A stretch of 64,000 nt of DNA from a bacterium. GTDB taxonomy: Bacteria; Bacillota; Bacilli; Lactobacillales; Streptococcaceae. The DNA is taken from positions 91,784 through 155,783 of the forward strand of contig CAJNDF010000006.1 of the NCBI GenBank assembly GCA_905221455.1, in the 5' to 3' direction. Below the pieces are notes generated by a model. That model saw nothing but the letters and a program-made list of their open reading frames with translations, did not search any database and had not been told where the DNA came from. The position numbers and the translations under genes are program-made. Positions 8,321 to 17,421 of this stretch are shown piece by piece. Numbering within the stretch: position 1 is the first letter of the stretch; every line of letters starts with the position of its first letter.

Positions 8321-9775
8321 ATGGAATGGACTACTGAGCGTCGTTACAGACTTTATCAAGACTGGACGCAAGAAGAAATTAAGAATATTAAAGAAAATAT
8401 GGCACAATCTCCATGGCATACTCATTACCATGTTGAGCCAAAAACAGGACTTCTCAACGACCCAAATGGCTTTTCTTACTTTAATGGAAAGTGGATTGTT
8501 TTTTATCAGAACTTTCCTTTTGGTGCAGCCCACGGTTTAAAATCTTGGGTTCAATTGGAAAGTGAGGACTTGGTTCACTTCACAGAAACTGGTGTCAAAG
8601 TTTTGCCTGATACTCCATTAGATAGCCACGGTGCCTACTCTGGTTCTGCTATGCAATTTGGTGATAACTTGTTCCTATTCTATACAGGAAATGTTCGTGA
8701 TGAAAACTGGATTCGTCACCCATACCAGATCGGTGCTTTGATGGATAAGGATGGCAAGATTACGAAGATTGACAAGATCTTGATTGACCAGCCAGCAGAC
8801 TCTACAGACCACTTCCGCGATCCGCAAATTTTTAACTTTAAAGGTCAATATTATGCTATCGTCGGTGGACAGGACTTGGAGAAAAAAGGCTTCGTCCGTC
8901 TCTACAAAGCTATTGACAACGACTACACAAACTGGCAAGCTGTTGGCGACCTTGACTTTGCTAACGACCGCACTGCCTATATGATGGAATGCCCAAACCT
9001 GGTCTTCGTTGGTGAACAACCTGTCCTTCTCTACTGCCCACAAGGATTGGATAAAGATGTTCTAGACTACGACAACATCTATCCAAATATGTATAAAATT
9101 GGGGCTTCCTTTGACCCTGAAAATGCCAAAATGGTAGATGTGTCTCAACTCCAAAACATGGATTATGGTTTTGAAGCCTATGCAACCCAAGCCTTCAACG
9201 CTCCTGATGGACGTGTTCTAGCAGTTAGCTGGCTTGGTTTACCAGATGTTTCTTACCCATCTGACCGTTTTGACCACCAAGGAACCTTCTCTTTGGTCAA
9301 AGAACTGACTATCAAAGATGGCAAACTCTACCAATACCCAGTCCCAGCTATCAAGGACCTTCGTGCTTCTGAAGAAGCCTTCTCAAACCGTGCCCAAACC
9401 AATAACACCTACGAACTCGAGCTCAACTTGGAAGCCAATAGCCAGAGCGAGATTGTCTTACTTGCTGACAAAGAAGGCAAGGGACTTTCAATCAACTTTG
9501 ACCTTGTAAATGGTCAAGTGACCGTGGATCGTAGCCAGGCTGGTGAACAGTACGTTCAAGAATTTGGGACAACTCGTTCTTGCCCTATCGATAATCAGGC
9601 TACTACTGCTACAATTTTCATTGATAACTCTGTCTTTGAAATTTTCATCAATAAAGGAGAAAAAGTATTTTCTGGTCGTGTCTTCCCACATGCAGACCAA
9701 AATGGGATCCTCATCAAATCTGGAAACCCAACTGGAACTTACTATGAATTAGATTATGGTCGCAAAACTAACTGA
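8321..9775 (+). CDS. scrB: sucrose-6-phosphate hydrolase (GH32)
   Basis: A 484-residue cytoplasmic glycoside hydrolase family 32 enzyme that splits sucrose-6-phosphate into glucose-6-phosphate and fructose. All three catalytic motifs are present: NDPNG at 46-50 (nucleophile D47), RDP at 166-168 (transition-state stabiliser) and EC at 223-224 (acid/base). The N-terminal five-blade propeller is followed by the usual C-terminal beta-sandwich. No signal peptide, in line with an intracellular role. The start is fixed by the GGAGG site 9 bases upstream. The 3' end overlaps scrR by 20 bases, so the two are translated from one message. Confidence 0.96.
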   Translation: MEWTTERRYRLYQDWTQEEIKNIKENMAQSPWHTHYHVEPKTGLLNDPNGFSYFNGKWIVFYQNFPFGAAHGLKSWVQLESEDLVHFTETGVKVLPDTPLDSHGAYSGSAMQFGDNLFLFYTGNVRDENWIRHPYQIGALMDKDGKITKIDKILIDQPADSTDHFRDPQIFNFKGQYYAIVGGQDLEKKGFVRLYKAIDNDYTNWQAVGDLDFANDRTAYMMECPNLVFVGEQPVLLYCPQGLDKDVLDYDNIYPNMYKIGASFDPENAKMVDVSQLQNMDYGFEAYATQAFNAPDGRVLAVSWLGLPDVSYPSDRFDHQGTFSLVKELTIKDGKLYQYPVPAIKDLRASEEAFSNRAQTNNTYELELNLEANSQSEIVLLADKEGKGLSINFDLVNGQVTVDRSQAGEQYVQEFGTTRSCPIDNQATTATIFIDNSVFEIFINKGEKVFSGRVFPHADQNGILIKSGNPTGTYYELDYGRKTN

Positions 9776-10721
9776 TGTCGCCAAACTTGCAGGTGTCAGC
9801 CCTACTACCGTTTCTCGGGTTATCAATAAAAAAGGCTATTTATCAGAGAAAACCATTCAAAATGTCAATGAAGCCATGCGAGAATTGGGCTATAAACCCA
9901 ACAACCTGGCTCGTAGTCTGCAAGGAAAGTCAGCTAAGTTAATCGGCTTGATTTTTCCCAATATTTCCAATGTTTTCTATGCAGAATTAATTGATAAACT
10001 GGAACACCAACTCTTCAAAAATGGTTACAAGACCATCATCTGCAACAGTGAGCATGATTCTGAAAAAGAACGCGAGTACATCGAAATGCTGGAAGCCAAT
10101 CAGGTCGATGGTATCATTTCTGGTAGCCACAACTTGGGAATCGAAGATTACAATCGTGTAACAGCACCGATTATTTCCTTTGACCGAAACCTATCGCCAG
10201 ACATTCCAGTCGTTTCCTCTGACAACTACGCTGGTGGGGTTCTTGCTGCCCAGACCTTAGTCAAGACAGGTGCCCAGTCTATTATCATGATTACAGGGAA
10301 TGACAATTCCAATTCGCCAACTGGGCTACGCCACGCTGGTTTTGCATCCGTACTCCCAAAAGCTCCTATTATCAATGTTTCCAGTGACTTTTCTCCTGTC
10401 AGAAAAGAAATGGAAATCAAGAATATCTTGACGCGACAAAAACCAGATGCTATTTTTGCTTCGGATGATTTGACTGCTATTCTGGTCATTAAAATTGCTC
10501 AAGAACTAGGCATTTCTGTCCCAGAAGAACTCAAGGTCATCGGCTATGATGGTACCTACTTTATCGAGAATTACTATCCTCAACTGGCTACTATCAAGCA
10601 ACCCTTGGAAGAGATTGCCTGCCTCACTGTTGACCTCCTCTTGCAAAAGATCGAAGGCAAGGAAGTCGCAACAACCGGTTACTTCTTACCAGTCACCCTA
10701 TTACCAGGAAAAAGTATTTAA
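9756..10721 (+). CDS. scrR: sucrose operon repressor, LacI family
   Basis: A 321-residue LacI/GalR regulator. The helix-turn-helix lies at about residues 5-30 (LTDVAKLAGVSPTTVSRVIN), followed by the hinge helix and a periplasmic-binding-protein-like effector domain (residues about 60-320) with the usual IISGSHN and FASDDLTA segments. It should repress scrA and scrB without sucrose or its phosphate. The start codon lies inside scrB and has only a weak ribosome site, so translational coupling is likely. Its TAA stop directly abuts a BOX element. Confidence 0.92.
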   Translation: MVAKLTDVAKLAGVSPTTVSRVINKKGYLSEKTIQNVNEAMRELGYKPNNLARSLQGKSAKLIGLIFPNISNVFYAELIDKLEHQLFKNGYKTIICNSEHDSEKEREYIEMLEANQVDGIISGSHNLGIEDYNRVTAPIISFDRNLSPDIPVVSSDNYAGGVLAAQTLVKTGAQSIIMITGNDNSNSPTGLRHAGFASVLPKAPIINVSSDFSPVRKEMEIKNILTRQKPDAIFASDDLTAILVIKIAQELGISVPEELKVIGYDGTYFIENYYPQLATIKQPLEEIACLTVDLLLQKIEGKEVATTGYFLPVTLLPGKSI

Positions 10722-10875
10722 CACTCTTCGAAAATCTCTTCAAACCACGTCAGCATCGCCTTACCGTAGATATATGTAACTGACTTCGTCAGTCTTATCT
10801 ACAACCTCAAAGCAGTGCTTTGAGCAACCTGCGGCTAGCTTCCTAGTTTGCTCTTTGATTTTCATTGAGTATAAG
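10721..10875 (+). repeat. BOX element (boxA-boxB-boxC)
   Basis: The sequence contains, in order, a boxA unit (from ACTCTTCGAAAATCTCTTCA), one boxB unit (from TGACTTCGTCAGTC to TGCTTTGAGC) and a boxC unit (AACCTGCGGCTAGCTTCCTA to the TTCATTGAGTAT end). This is the interspersed repeat known from S. pneumoniae and relatives; its RNA folds into a stable hairpin and it can alter expression of neighbours. It begins at the last base of the scrR stop codon. Confidence 0.93.
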
Positions 10876-10881
10876 CACAAG

Positions 10882-10913
10882 AAAACTCAGACCAATTCGT
10901 CTGAGTTTTTTTA
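10882..10913. terminator. terminator between scrR and mvaA
   Basis: AAACTCAGAC (10883-10892) pairs perfectly with GTCTGAGTTT (10899-10908) over a 6-base loop, followed by seven T in the rightward direction. It ends scrB-scrR transcription. The leftward side has only a short T run but could also serve mvaA, whose stop codon it touches. Confidence 0.85.
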
Positions 10914-12185
10914 TGATCTTAAGTTTTCTAGATAACGTTGGGCAGTCTCTAAGTTAAAGGTTTTATCTGCGATAAGCTGCTCGACCAGGGGAGCAACTTC
11001 AGACTCACTAGCACCAGCTAGGAGAGCTAAGGATTTGGCCTGTAATTTCATGTGGCCTTGCTGAATCCCTGTACTGACCAAGGCTTTCAGGGCCGCAAAG
11101 TTTTGAGCAAGTCCGATAGACACGATAAGCTGTGCTAATTCTTTAGCAGAAGGATTTCCCAGTAGCTCATGACTGAGGGCTACACGAGGGTTAAGGCCGA
11201 TAGAACCACCCTTGGTCGCTACAGGCATGGGCAGGGTCATCTCACCGACCAATTCTTCTCTTTCAAGATCCAGCGTCCATCGGCTAAGACCTTGATAGCG
11301 TCCGTCTCGACTGGCAAAAGCATGAGCCCCTGCCTCGATGGCACGCCAGTCATTACCAGTGGCAATTAAAATGGCATCAATACCATTAAAAATCCCTTTA
11401 TTATGAGTAGCTGCACGATAAGGATCAGCCTGTGCAAACTGACTAGCCAACGCAATTTTCTCCGCAATCTCTCGTCCTTGATCCTTTTGACGACTCAAGT
11501 ATCGAAAGGAAATGCGACAATTTGTAGTCACCAGAGAATCGGTCGCGTAATTAGACAGAATTCCCATGAGACTCTGTCCCTGACTCAATTTTTCTAAGAC
11601 TGGTTTCAAGGCCTCCAGCATGGTGTTGAGCATATTAGCACCCATGGCTTCCTGGGTATCGACATGAAGATAAACGACGAGAAAGTCCGTTTCGCCTTTT
11701 ATCTGCTCTACATGCAAATCACGCGCCCCACCCCCGCGTTTAACGATAGAAGGATAGGCTTGATTGGCAAGCTCCAAGAGCTCCGCTTTCTTGCTGGCAA
11801 TCTTCTCTTGCGCTAGTTTAGGTTTAGCAACTTGATAAAGGGCTACCTGCCCAATCATCTGTCGCTGATGGACTTGTGTAGTAAAACCACCTGCACGCTT
11901 GATGATTTTGCTGGCATAGCTGGCCGCCGCAACCACAGAGGGTTCTTCTGTCACATAGGGAACGGTGTATTCCTGACCGTTGACAAGTACCTCCGGAACC
12001 AGCGAATAAGGCAGAGAAAAAGTTCCCACTACATTCTCACTCAGCTGGTCTGCCACAGTCACACTCATCTGTTCATCCTTCTCCAGACTAGCTTGTCTCT
12101 CAGGACTAAGGAGCGCCTGAGCTTTTAACAGCTCGAGGCGCTCTTGGTATGATTTTTTAGAAAATCCATTCCAACTTATCTTCAT
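10911..12185 (-). CDS. mvaA: hydroxymethylglutaryl-CoA reductase, class II
   Basis: A 424-residue class II HMG-CoA reductase, which acts at the HMG-CoA/mevalonate step of isoprenoid synthesis. Family features visible are the N-terminal catalytic glutamate-containing segment VPYVTEEPSVVAAASYASK, the lysine region ATHNKGIFNGIDAILIATGNDWRA, and the C-terminal helix-rich domain. The ATG overlaps the mvaS stop codon by one base (TAATG), so the pair is coupled. The other mevalonate genes (mvaK1, mvaD, mvaK2, fni) are elsewhere, as in other streptococci. Confidence 0.95.
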   Translation of the reverse strand: MKISWNGFSKKSYQERLELLKAQALLSPERQASLEKDEQMSVTVADQLSENVVGTFSLPYSLVPEVLVNGQEYTVPYVTEEPSVVAAASYASKIIKRAGGFTTQVHQRQMIGQVALYQVAKPKLAQEKIASKKAELLELANQAYPSIVKRGGGARDLHVEQIKGETDFLVVYLHVDTQEAMGANMLNTMLEALKPVLEKLSQGQSLMGILSNYATDSLVTTNCRISFRYLSRQKDQGREIAEKIALASQFAQADPYRAATHNKGIFNGIDAILIATGNDWRAIEAGAHAFASRDGRYQGLSRWTLDLEREELVGEMTLPMPVATKGGSIGLNPRVALSHELLGNPSAKELAQLIVSIGLAQNFAALKALVSTGIQQGHMKLQAKSLALLAGASESEVAPLVEQLIADKTFNLETAQRYLENLRS

Positions 12186-13357
12186 TATTTTTCAACCTTG
12201 CTATAACGGCGTTGGTGGTCGAGAATTTCAACCAAGGCAAAATCTTGATTTTCATAGCCAGTAAACTGGGCAGAGTTTGTTTCATCCAAATCTATTTCCT
12301 CAAAGAAGACTTTTTCATAGTCTGCAACGGATAGGGCAGTTCGTTGGTTGAGCTTGTTCAAGCGGTCTTTATCCAGATAAGCTTCATAACCTTCAACCAA
12401 TTCACCACTGAAGAACTCAGCCACAGCACCACTTCCGTAACTATAAAGGGCAATTTTATCTCCAGCCTTCAAGCTATCTGTATTTTCCAAGAGAGACAGA
12501 AGTCCAAGGAAAAGTGAACCTGTGTAGATATTCCCCACCTTTTGACTGTAGAGAATAGACTGGTCAAAATGCTTTTGTAAGAGGTCTTTTTTCTCTTGAG
12601 GCAGGCTCTTATCCATGATTTTTTTCAAGCCTTTTAGCGCTAATTTAGGATAAGGCAAGTGGAAACAAACAGCCGCGAAATCATCCAAAGTAAGCTGGTA
12701 GCGTTTTTGGTATTCAAGCCAAGTCGTTTTCAAACTATCTAGGTATTGTTGGGTAGAATAGACACCATTTACATAAGGAGTTGTTGAGTAATTTGGACGC
12801 CAGAAATCCATGATATCACGGGTTTGAGCTACATTGTCATTATTAAAGGCCATAATGCGTGGATTCTGTGTAATCAACATGGCCACACTTCCAGCACCCT
12901 GAGTTGGTTCTCCTGGAGTTTCAATACCGTATTTGGCAATATCACTGGCAATGACCAAGACCTTGGATCGTGGAGAATTTTCCACATGCAATTTGGCATA
13001 ATGAAGGGCAGCTGTCGCTCCATAGCAGGCTTCTTTGATTTCGAAACTACGAGCAAAGGGCTGAATGCACAGCAAGCCATGCACAAAGACGGCCGCAGCC
13101 TTACTCTGGTCAATTCCTGACTCGGTAGCCACAATGACCATGTCAATTTCTTGTCTCTCTTGCTCAGTTAAAATAGAGTCACTAGCACTGGCCGCCAAGG
13201 TCACGATGTCCTCCGTTAGGGGCGCAATACTCAATTCCTTGAGCAAGAGTCCTTTGCTTAATTTTTCAGGATCAATTCCCCTCGCTTCTGCTAAGTCTTG
13301 TAATTTCAAGACATATTGACTGGTCGCAAAACCAATCTTATCTATACCGATTGTCAT
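12185..13357 (-). CDS. mvaS: hydroxymethylglutaryl-CoA synthase
   Basis: A 390-residue HMG-CoA synthase that condenses acetyl-CoA with acetoacetyl-CoA, feeding MvaA. The nucleophilic cysteine lies in EIKEACYGATAAL (near residue 110), with the catalytic glutamate in IVATESGIDQSK and the histidine in CFHLPYPKLA. I chose the ATG at 13355-13357, giving MTIGIDKIGFATS, because AGAGG lies 5 bases upstream; an ATG eight codons earlier has no ribosome site. mvaS and mvaA form a two-gene leftward operon. Confidence 0.94.
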   Translation of the reverse strand: MTIGIDKIGFATSQYVLKLQDLAEARGIDPEKLSKGLLLKELSIAPLTEDIVTLAASASDSILTEQERQEIDMVIVATESGIDQSKAAAVFVHGLLCIQPFARSFEIKEACYGATAALHYAKLHVENSPRSKVLVIASDIAKYGIETPGEPTQGAGSVAMLITQNPRIMAFNNDNVAQTRDIMDFWRPNYSTTPYVNGVYSTQQYLDSLKTTWLEYQKRYQLTLDDFAAVCFHLPYPKLALKGLKKIMDKSLPQEKKDLLQKHFDQSILYSQKVGNIYTGSLFLGLLSLLENTDSLKAGDKIALYSYGSGAVAEFFSGELVEGYEAYLDKDRLNKLNQRTALSVADYEKVFFEEIDLDETNSAQFTGYENQDFALVEILDHQRRYSKVEK

Positions 13358-13430
13358 ATTTACCTCTGTTTTATCATTCATTGTAAAAAATCGTTCTATA
13401 CTATTTTATCACAAATGGCAGTAAAAGAGA

Positions 13431-13461
13431 GAAAAAAGACTTGATTCACCAAATCAAGTCT
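13431..13461 (-). terminator. terminator after the ThrE-type genes
   Basis: AGACTTGATT (13437-13446) pairs with AATCAAGTCT (13452-13461), a perfect 10-bp stem, followed by a T run on the minus strand. It lies 10 bases downstream of the 13471 stop codon and separates these genes from mvaS. Confidence 0.85.
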
Positions 13462-13470
13462 CTTGTTCGT

Positions 13471-13920
13471 CTAACGATTTTGCTGTTTTCGTAAGTAGGA
13501 ATACAGTCTAAGAATCACTGTTCCGCTAGCCATTCCAATGGAAATTACCAGAGCCAACATGACAACTAAAGTTGCACTGGCAATGGCGTGACTATAGTCT
13601 CCTGTCACAAAAAAGGCAGTTGTCCGATAAGACAGATATCCCGGAACCAAAGGGGCCAAGATGGCCAAGATAAAGACCACAGCAGGTGTCTTATAAAGAA
13701 TACTTAAAATCTGGCTGACACAAGAACCGATAATGGCGGCAATGAAGGTAGCTACAATAACATTGGTTGGTTCCTTGAGCAAGAGATAGATTAACCAGAC
13801 AGCCATGCCCAAAATCCCTCCTGGTAAGAGCATAGACCGCTGAACATTGAGTACGATTAAAAAAGTGATGATAGCAAGAAGACTTGCTACTGCTTGTAAT
13901 AAAAAGGTTGTTAGTGTCAT
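13471..13920 (-). CDS. threonine/serine exporter family, small subunit (DUF3815/ThrE_2)
   Basis: A 149-residue membrane protein with about four to five hydrophobic helices and the conserved APLVPGYLSYR motif of the C-terminal half of ThrE-type exporters. In Corynebacterium ThrE is one chain; here, as in many Firmicutes, the two halves are separate genes only 1 base apart. The halves presumably form one complex. The threonine/serine substrate is inferred from the family and not shown for streptococci. Confidence 0.82.
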   Translation of the reverse strand: MTLTTFLLQAVASLLAIITFLIVLNVQRSMLLPGGILGMAVWLIYLLLKEPTNVIVATFIAAIIGSCVSQILSILYKTPAVVFILAILAPLVPGYLSYRTTAFFVTGDYSHAIASATLVVMLALVISIGMASGTVILRLYSYLRKQQNR

Positions 13921-13921
13921 A

Positions 13922-14680
13922 TTAGTTCATCAATACCAAGGCGACAGAAGTTCCTGCCCCTAAAGCAAGGGTAATGAGTAGGGATTCAAACATCTTACTC
14001 ATACCAGAGTTTATGTGGTTGGTCATGATATCCCGAACCGCATTGGTCAAGGCAATTCCTGGTACAAAAGGCATGACCGCACCAGCTATAATCAAATCTG
14101 CTGTTGAAGGAAAACCTGTGTAGCGAGCCCAAAACTGAGCTATCATCCCAAAGACAAAGGCTCCAGCAAAGGCTGTTACAAAAGGAATTCGGATAAACTT
14201 CTCCACATAGAGGGAAAAGGCAAAACCAAATAAGGTAGCCACTCCTGCCCCAAGTGCGTCGTAGATGTTTCCACTAAACATAACTGAAAAGAAAGGGGCA
14301 CTAAAGGTCGCAGCCAGAGTTACCTGCAACTTGGTATAGGGAAGGGGTTGAGCTTGCAAGGCCGTCAATTGCTTAAAGGCTGTTTCTAAATCAATCTGCC
14401 CCCCAACCAGCTGACGAGAAATCTGGTTCACATCGCAGACTTTTTCGATGTTATAAGAAGAGGAGGTCACGCGCTTCATGCGCGAAATATTGGTATTTTC
14501 AATAGAGAAAAAGATTGCGGCAGGCATGGCAAGGACATTGCAATCCACAATCCCCTGCGAATGCGCAATTCGAATCATGGTATCTTCTACACGATGGATT
14601 TCTGAGCCACTTTTAAGGAGAATAGTCCCCGCTAGCATAATCACATCAATGACGGCATTTAATTCTTTTGATTCTTCCAT
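13922..14680 (-). CDS. threonine/serine exporter family, large subunit (DUF1212/ThrE_1)
   Basis: A 252-residue protein. The soluble N-terminal domain (about 1-120) carries the conserved segment SGSEIHRVEDTM typical of DUF1212; four to five membrane helices follow, including the PFVPGIALTNAVRDI motif shared with ThrE. It is the upstream gene of a two-gene unit with the small subunit. The gene stands alone between the stkP terminator and mvaS, with a ribosome site (AGGAGG-like) before the ATG. Confidence 0.82.
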   Translation of the reverse strand: MEESKELNAVIDVIMLAGTILLKSGSEIHRVEDTMIRIAHSQGIVDCNVLAMPAAIFFSIENTNISRMKRVTSSSYNIEKVCDVNQISRQLVGGQIDLETAFKQLTALQAQPLPYTKLQVTLAATFSAPFFSVMFSGNIYDALGAGVATLFGFAFSLYVEKFIRIPFVTAFAGAFVFGMIAQFWARYTGFPSTADLIIAGAVMPFVPGIALTNAVRDIMTNHINSGMSKMFESLLITLALGAGTSVALVLMN

Positions 14681-14729
14681 GCTTGCCTCCTTTTATCAAC
14701 TCCCTCTATTCTATCACAAATCCGGACTC

Positions 14730-14765
14730 AAAAAAAATCTTTGCCATGAAATCATGACAAAGATT
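14730..14765 (-). terminator. terminator of the gmk-stkP operon
   Basis: On the minus strand, AATCTTTGTCATG pairs with CATGGCAAAGATT with one mismatch around an AAAT loop, followed by eight T. It starts 4 bases beyond the stkP stop codon and closes the long housekeeping operon. Confidence 0.9.
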
Positions 14766-14768
14766 CGT

Positions 14769-16670
14769 TTAATCGCGAGAATTTTCGTGGTTGCCTTCAC
14801 TGCTTGATTGAGTCGTAGCAGGTGCATTCCCTCGTTGATTTCCTTGTTGGTTCCCCTGACTTGGTGTTGTAGTAGAACCTTGGTTTCCACGTTGGGATGG
14901 TGCTGATGATGACGGTGACGGCGGTGTTTTTGGTTTGTAGATTGAAATCTTGACACGCGTCTTAGTCAAATCAACCTTTTCGCCTGCTTTTGGACTTTGT
15001 TCAACGACTGTACCCTCAGCAGTTCCATCAGGAGCTGTTGATACCTCTACAACTTCAATATTGGCTTCTTTAATACCAACAATTTGAACGAGATTGTTTT
15101 TAGTAAATTCAAGACTAGATCCTATATAACTTGGCATGGCAACGCTGGTTACTTTCTTAGCAACGGTTAAGGTAATCGTTGAGGCCTTGCTCAAATCATA
15201 GGTTGTTCCGGCAGCTGGACTCTGTCTGAGAACAGTTCCTGCTTCACTCTCACTTGATTCTTCTTCCTCAATCTTGATGAGATTTTCAGGAACCTTCTTC
15301 TGCTTGAGTTCTGCGATAACATCTGTCGATTTACGACCGATATAGTTACTCAATTGGAAGGATTGCTTGCCTGATGAGACAACCAAATTGATTTTCGAAC
15401 CTTCTTTTCGAGTCTTTCCAGCTTCAGGATCTGTACGGATAATCCGCCCTTCTTCCACCTTTTCACTAGCCTCTGATTTCTCCTCGCCAATCTCAAAATT
15501 GGCTTTCTTGAGCGTTTCCTTGGCCTCCGCAACTGTCTGACCTGTCACATCTGGAATGGCAATGGTTGCAGGAGTTCTGGATAATATCCAAACAAGAGAA
15601 GCTGCCACCAATACAATGCTAGCCAACAAGATCATATACCGAACTCTAAATTTCCGTTTCTTAACAGGCTTGCTTGCGTAATTTTCTTCTGAAACATGCT
15701 GACTCGGCTTCGCAGTCTGTGGCTTCGGACTTTGTGTTTGCACCTTAGGAATTGAGGTCAAGGTACTCTGGGATACTTTTGGTAGTGTCTTGGTGTCCGC
15801 CTTAGTCGTATCATTAAATACCAGTTTAGGTTCATTACGACGATTATAAGACAAACTACTAGACAAGTCCACATACATCTCTGCAACTGACTGATAACGA
15901 TCTGTCAATTTCTTGGCAGTTGCCTTGATGACAACATTCTCCAAAGCCTGAGGCACAGATGGATTTTCATCAATAACTGACGGCAGTGGTTTCTGGAAAT
16001 GCTGAAGGGCAATGGTCACCGCGCTATCCCCATCATAAGGGATATGACCAGTCAACATCTCATAGAAAATAATCCCCATGGCATAGATATCACTTTGTAC
16101 AGTTGCCTTCGAACCACGCGCCTGCTCTGGTGATAAGTAATGAACTGAACCCAGCATCGAGTTAGTCTGAGTTAGACTCGTCTCAGCAAAGGCTACCGCA
16201 ATCCCAAAATCTGTGACTTTGGCAGTCCCATCTGGTGTCAGGAGGATATTTTGAGGTTTCAAGTCCCTGTGAACAATTCCTCGAGTATGGGCTAAGCGCA
16301 TGGCTAGGAGGATTTGTCCCATGATACGGACGGCTTCTTCATTAGAAAGAGGATAGTGTTCCTTGATATAGCGTTTGAGGTCTAGTCCAGCAACATACTC
16401 CATTGCAAGATACTGTTGACCGTCTTCCTCACCAATATCTGTTATCCGAACGATATGAGGATGGTCTAGATCTGCCATAGCTCTCGCTTCACGCTGAAAA
16501 CGAGCTACAGCTATCGGGTCCGTCTGGTAGTTGGTCCTCAAGACCTTCACTGCCACTTCTTCTCCGTCTAGAATTAAATCCTTGGCCAAATAGACATCTG
16601 CCATGCCTCCTCGGCCAATCTGTTTCACAATCCGATAACGTCCGGCAAAAATCTTGCCGATTTGGATCAT
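14769..16670 (-). CDS. stkP: serine/threonine protein kinase with PASTA repeats
   Basis: A 633-residue membrane kinase that senses peptidoglycan and controls division and cell-wall synthesis. Kinase domain about 10-270 with [12 protein letters not shown]42, HRDLKPQN (134-141) and DFG (154-156); juxtamembrane 271-343; one membrane helix about 345-364; PASTA repeats at about 367-433, 436-504 and 507-578; then a Ser/Pro/Gln/Asn/Gly-rich tail 581-633. Pneumococcal StkP, as I recall it, has four PASTA repeats, about 659 residues and no such tail. Here one middle repeat is missing. The start codon overlaps the phpP stop by 4 bases (ATGA), coupling kinase to phosphatase. Confidence 0.95.
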   Translation of the reverse strand: MIQIGKIFAGRYRIVKQIGRGGMADVYLAKDLILDGEEVAVKVLRTNYQTDPIAVARFQREARAMADLDHPHIVRITDIGEEDGQQYLAMEYVAGLDLKRYIKEHYPLSNEEAVRIMGQILLAMRLAHTRGIVHRDLKPQNILLTPDGTAKVTDFGIAVAFAETSLTQTNSMLGSVHYLSPEQARGSKATVQSDIYAMGIIFYEMLTGHIPYDGDSAVTIALQHFQKPLPSVIDENPSVPQALENVVIKATAKKLTDRYQSVAEMYVDLSSSLSYNRRNEPKLVFNDTTKADTKTLPKVSQSTLTSIPKVQTQSPKPQTAKPSQHVSEENYASKPVKKRKFRVRYMILLASIVLVAASLVWILSRTPATIAIPDVTGQTVAEAKETLKKANFEIGEEKSEASEKVEEGRIIRTDPEAGKTRKEGSKINLVVSSGKQSFQLSNYIGRKSTDVIAELKQKKVPENLIKIEEEESSESEAGTVLRQSPAAGTTYDLSKASTITLTVAKKVTSVAMPSYIGSSLEFTKNNLVQIVGIKEANIEVVEVSTAPDGTAEGTVVEQSPKAGEKVDLTKTRVKISIYKPKTPPSPSSSAPSQRGNQGSTTTPSQGNQQGNQRGNAPATTQSSSEGNHENSRD

Positions 16671-17407
16671 TTTGCATCCTCCTCGTTCATAGAAACAAGG
16701 GCAACCGTAATGTTGTCTAAACCTCCTGCATTGTTAGCAAAACGCACGAGCGTCGCTGTTTTATCTGCCAAAGGAATATCACTGGTTACAATATCACAAA
16801 TCTCACTACCTGAAATCATGTTGGTCAAACCATCACTATTGAGCAAGAGATAGTCACCTGGCTCAAGGGTAATCATTCCAAAATCAGGTTGAACTTCATC
16901 TTTTTGACCGATAGATTGAGTAATAATATTTTTCTGTGGATGACTGGCTGCTTCTTCTGGTGTCAATTGACCTGCCTTAAGCAATTCATTGACCAAAGAA
17001 TGGTCGCTCGTTAACTGGTGGTATTCTTCCCCACGAATCAAACCGATACGAGAATCCCCAATATGGGCATAGATAGCCTGATTGCCAATAATAGCAACAG
17101 CCTCGAGAGTTGTTCCCATTCCTTTATAGGCATCATCTTGTCCAAGTTGATGAATCTTTTGATTTTCAATTTCTAGGTAATTGGCGAACCATTCACGCAC
17201 TTCATTGACTGTATCGATTTGGGTATCAACCCATGCTATACCTAGGTCTGTTACCGCCATTTCACTAGCGATATTCCCTGCGCGATGACCTCCCATTCCA
17301 TCAGCTAAAATAATCATGGTACGTCCAGCTCTATTGACATAGTGGTTGACATAGTCTTGGTTATTTGTTCGTTTCTGACCAACATCTGTTAATAATGAAA
17401 TTTCCAT
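16667..17407 (-). CDS. phpP: PP2C-type protein phosphatase
   Basis: A 246-residue metal-dependent phosphatase that reverses StkP phosphorylation. PP2C motifs are all visible: RTNNQDYV (about 13-20), [15 protein letters not shown] (about 35-49), [11 protein letters not shown] and the C-terminal DNITVALV metal site. No membrane segment. It overlaps stkP by 4 bases, an arrangement conserved in Firmicutes. It lies 14 bases downstream of rsmB in the same operon. Confidence 0.95.
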   Translation of the reverse strand: MEISLLTDVGQKRTNNQDYVNHYVNRAGRTMIILADGMGGHRAGNIASEMAVTDLGIAWVDTQIDTVNEVREWFANYLEIENQKIHQLGQDDAYKGMGTTLEAVAIIGNQAIYAHIGDSRIGLIRGEEYHQLTSDHSLVNELLKAGQLTPEEAASHPQKNIITQSIGQKDEVQPDFGMITLEPGDYLLLNSDGLTNMISGSEICDIVTSDIPLADKTATLVRFANNAGGLDNITVALVSMNEEDAK

Positions 17408-17421
17408 GTGTCAGTTCCTTC

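Noticed and set aside
8259..8540. 93-residue rightward frame overlapping the scrB start
   Set aside because: Out of frame with scrB, which has full GH32 motifs over the same bases; no family match.
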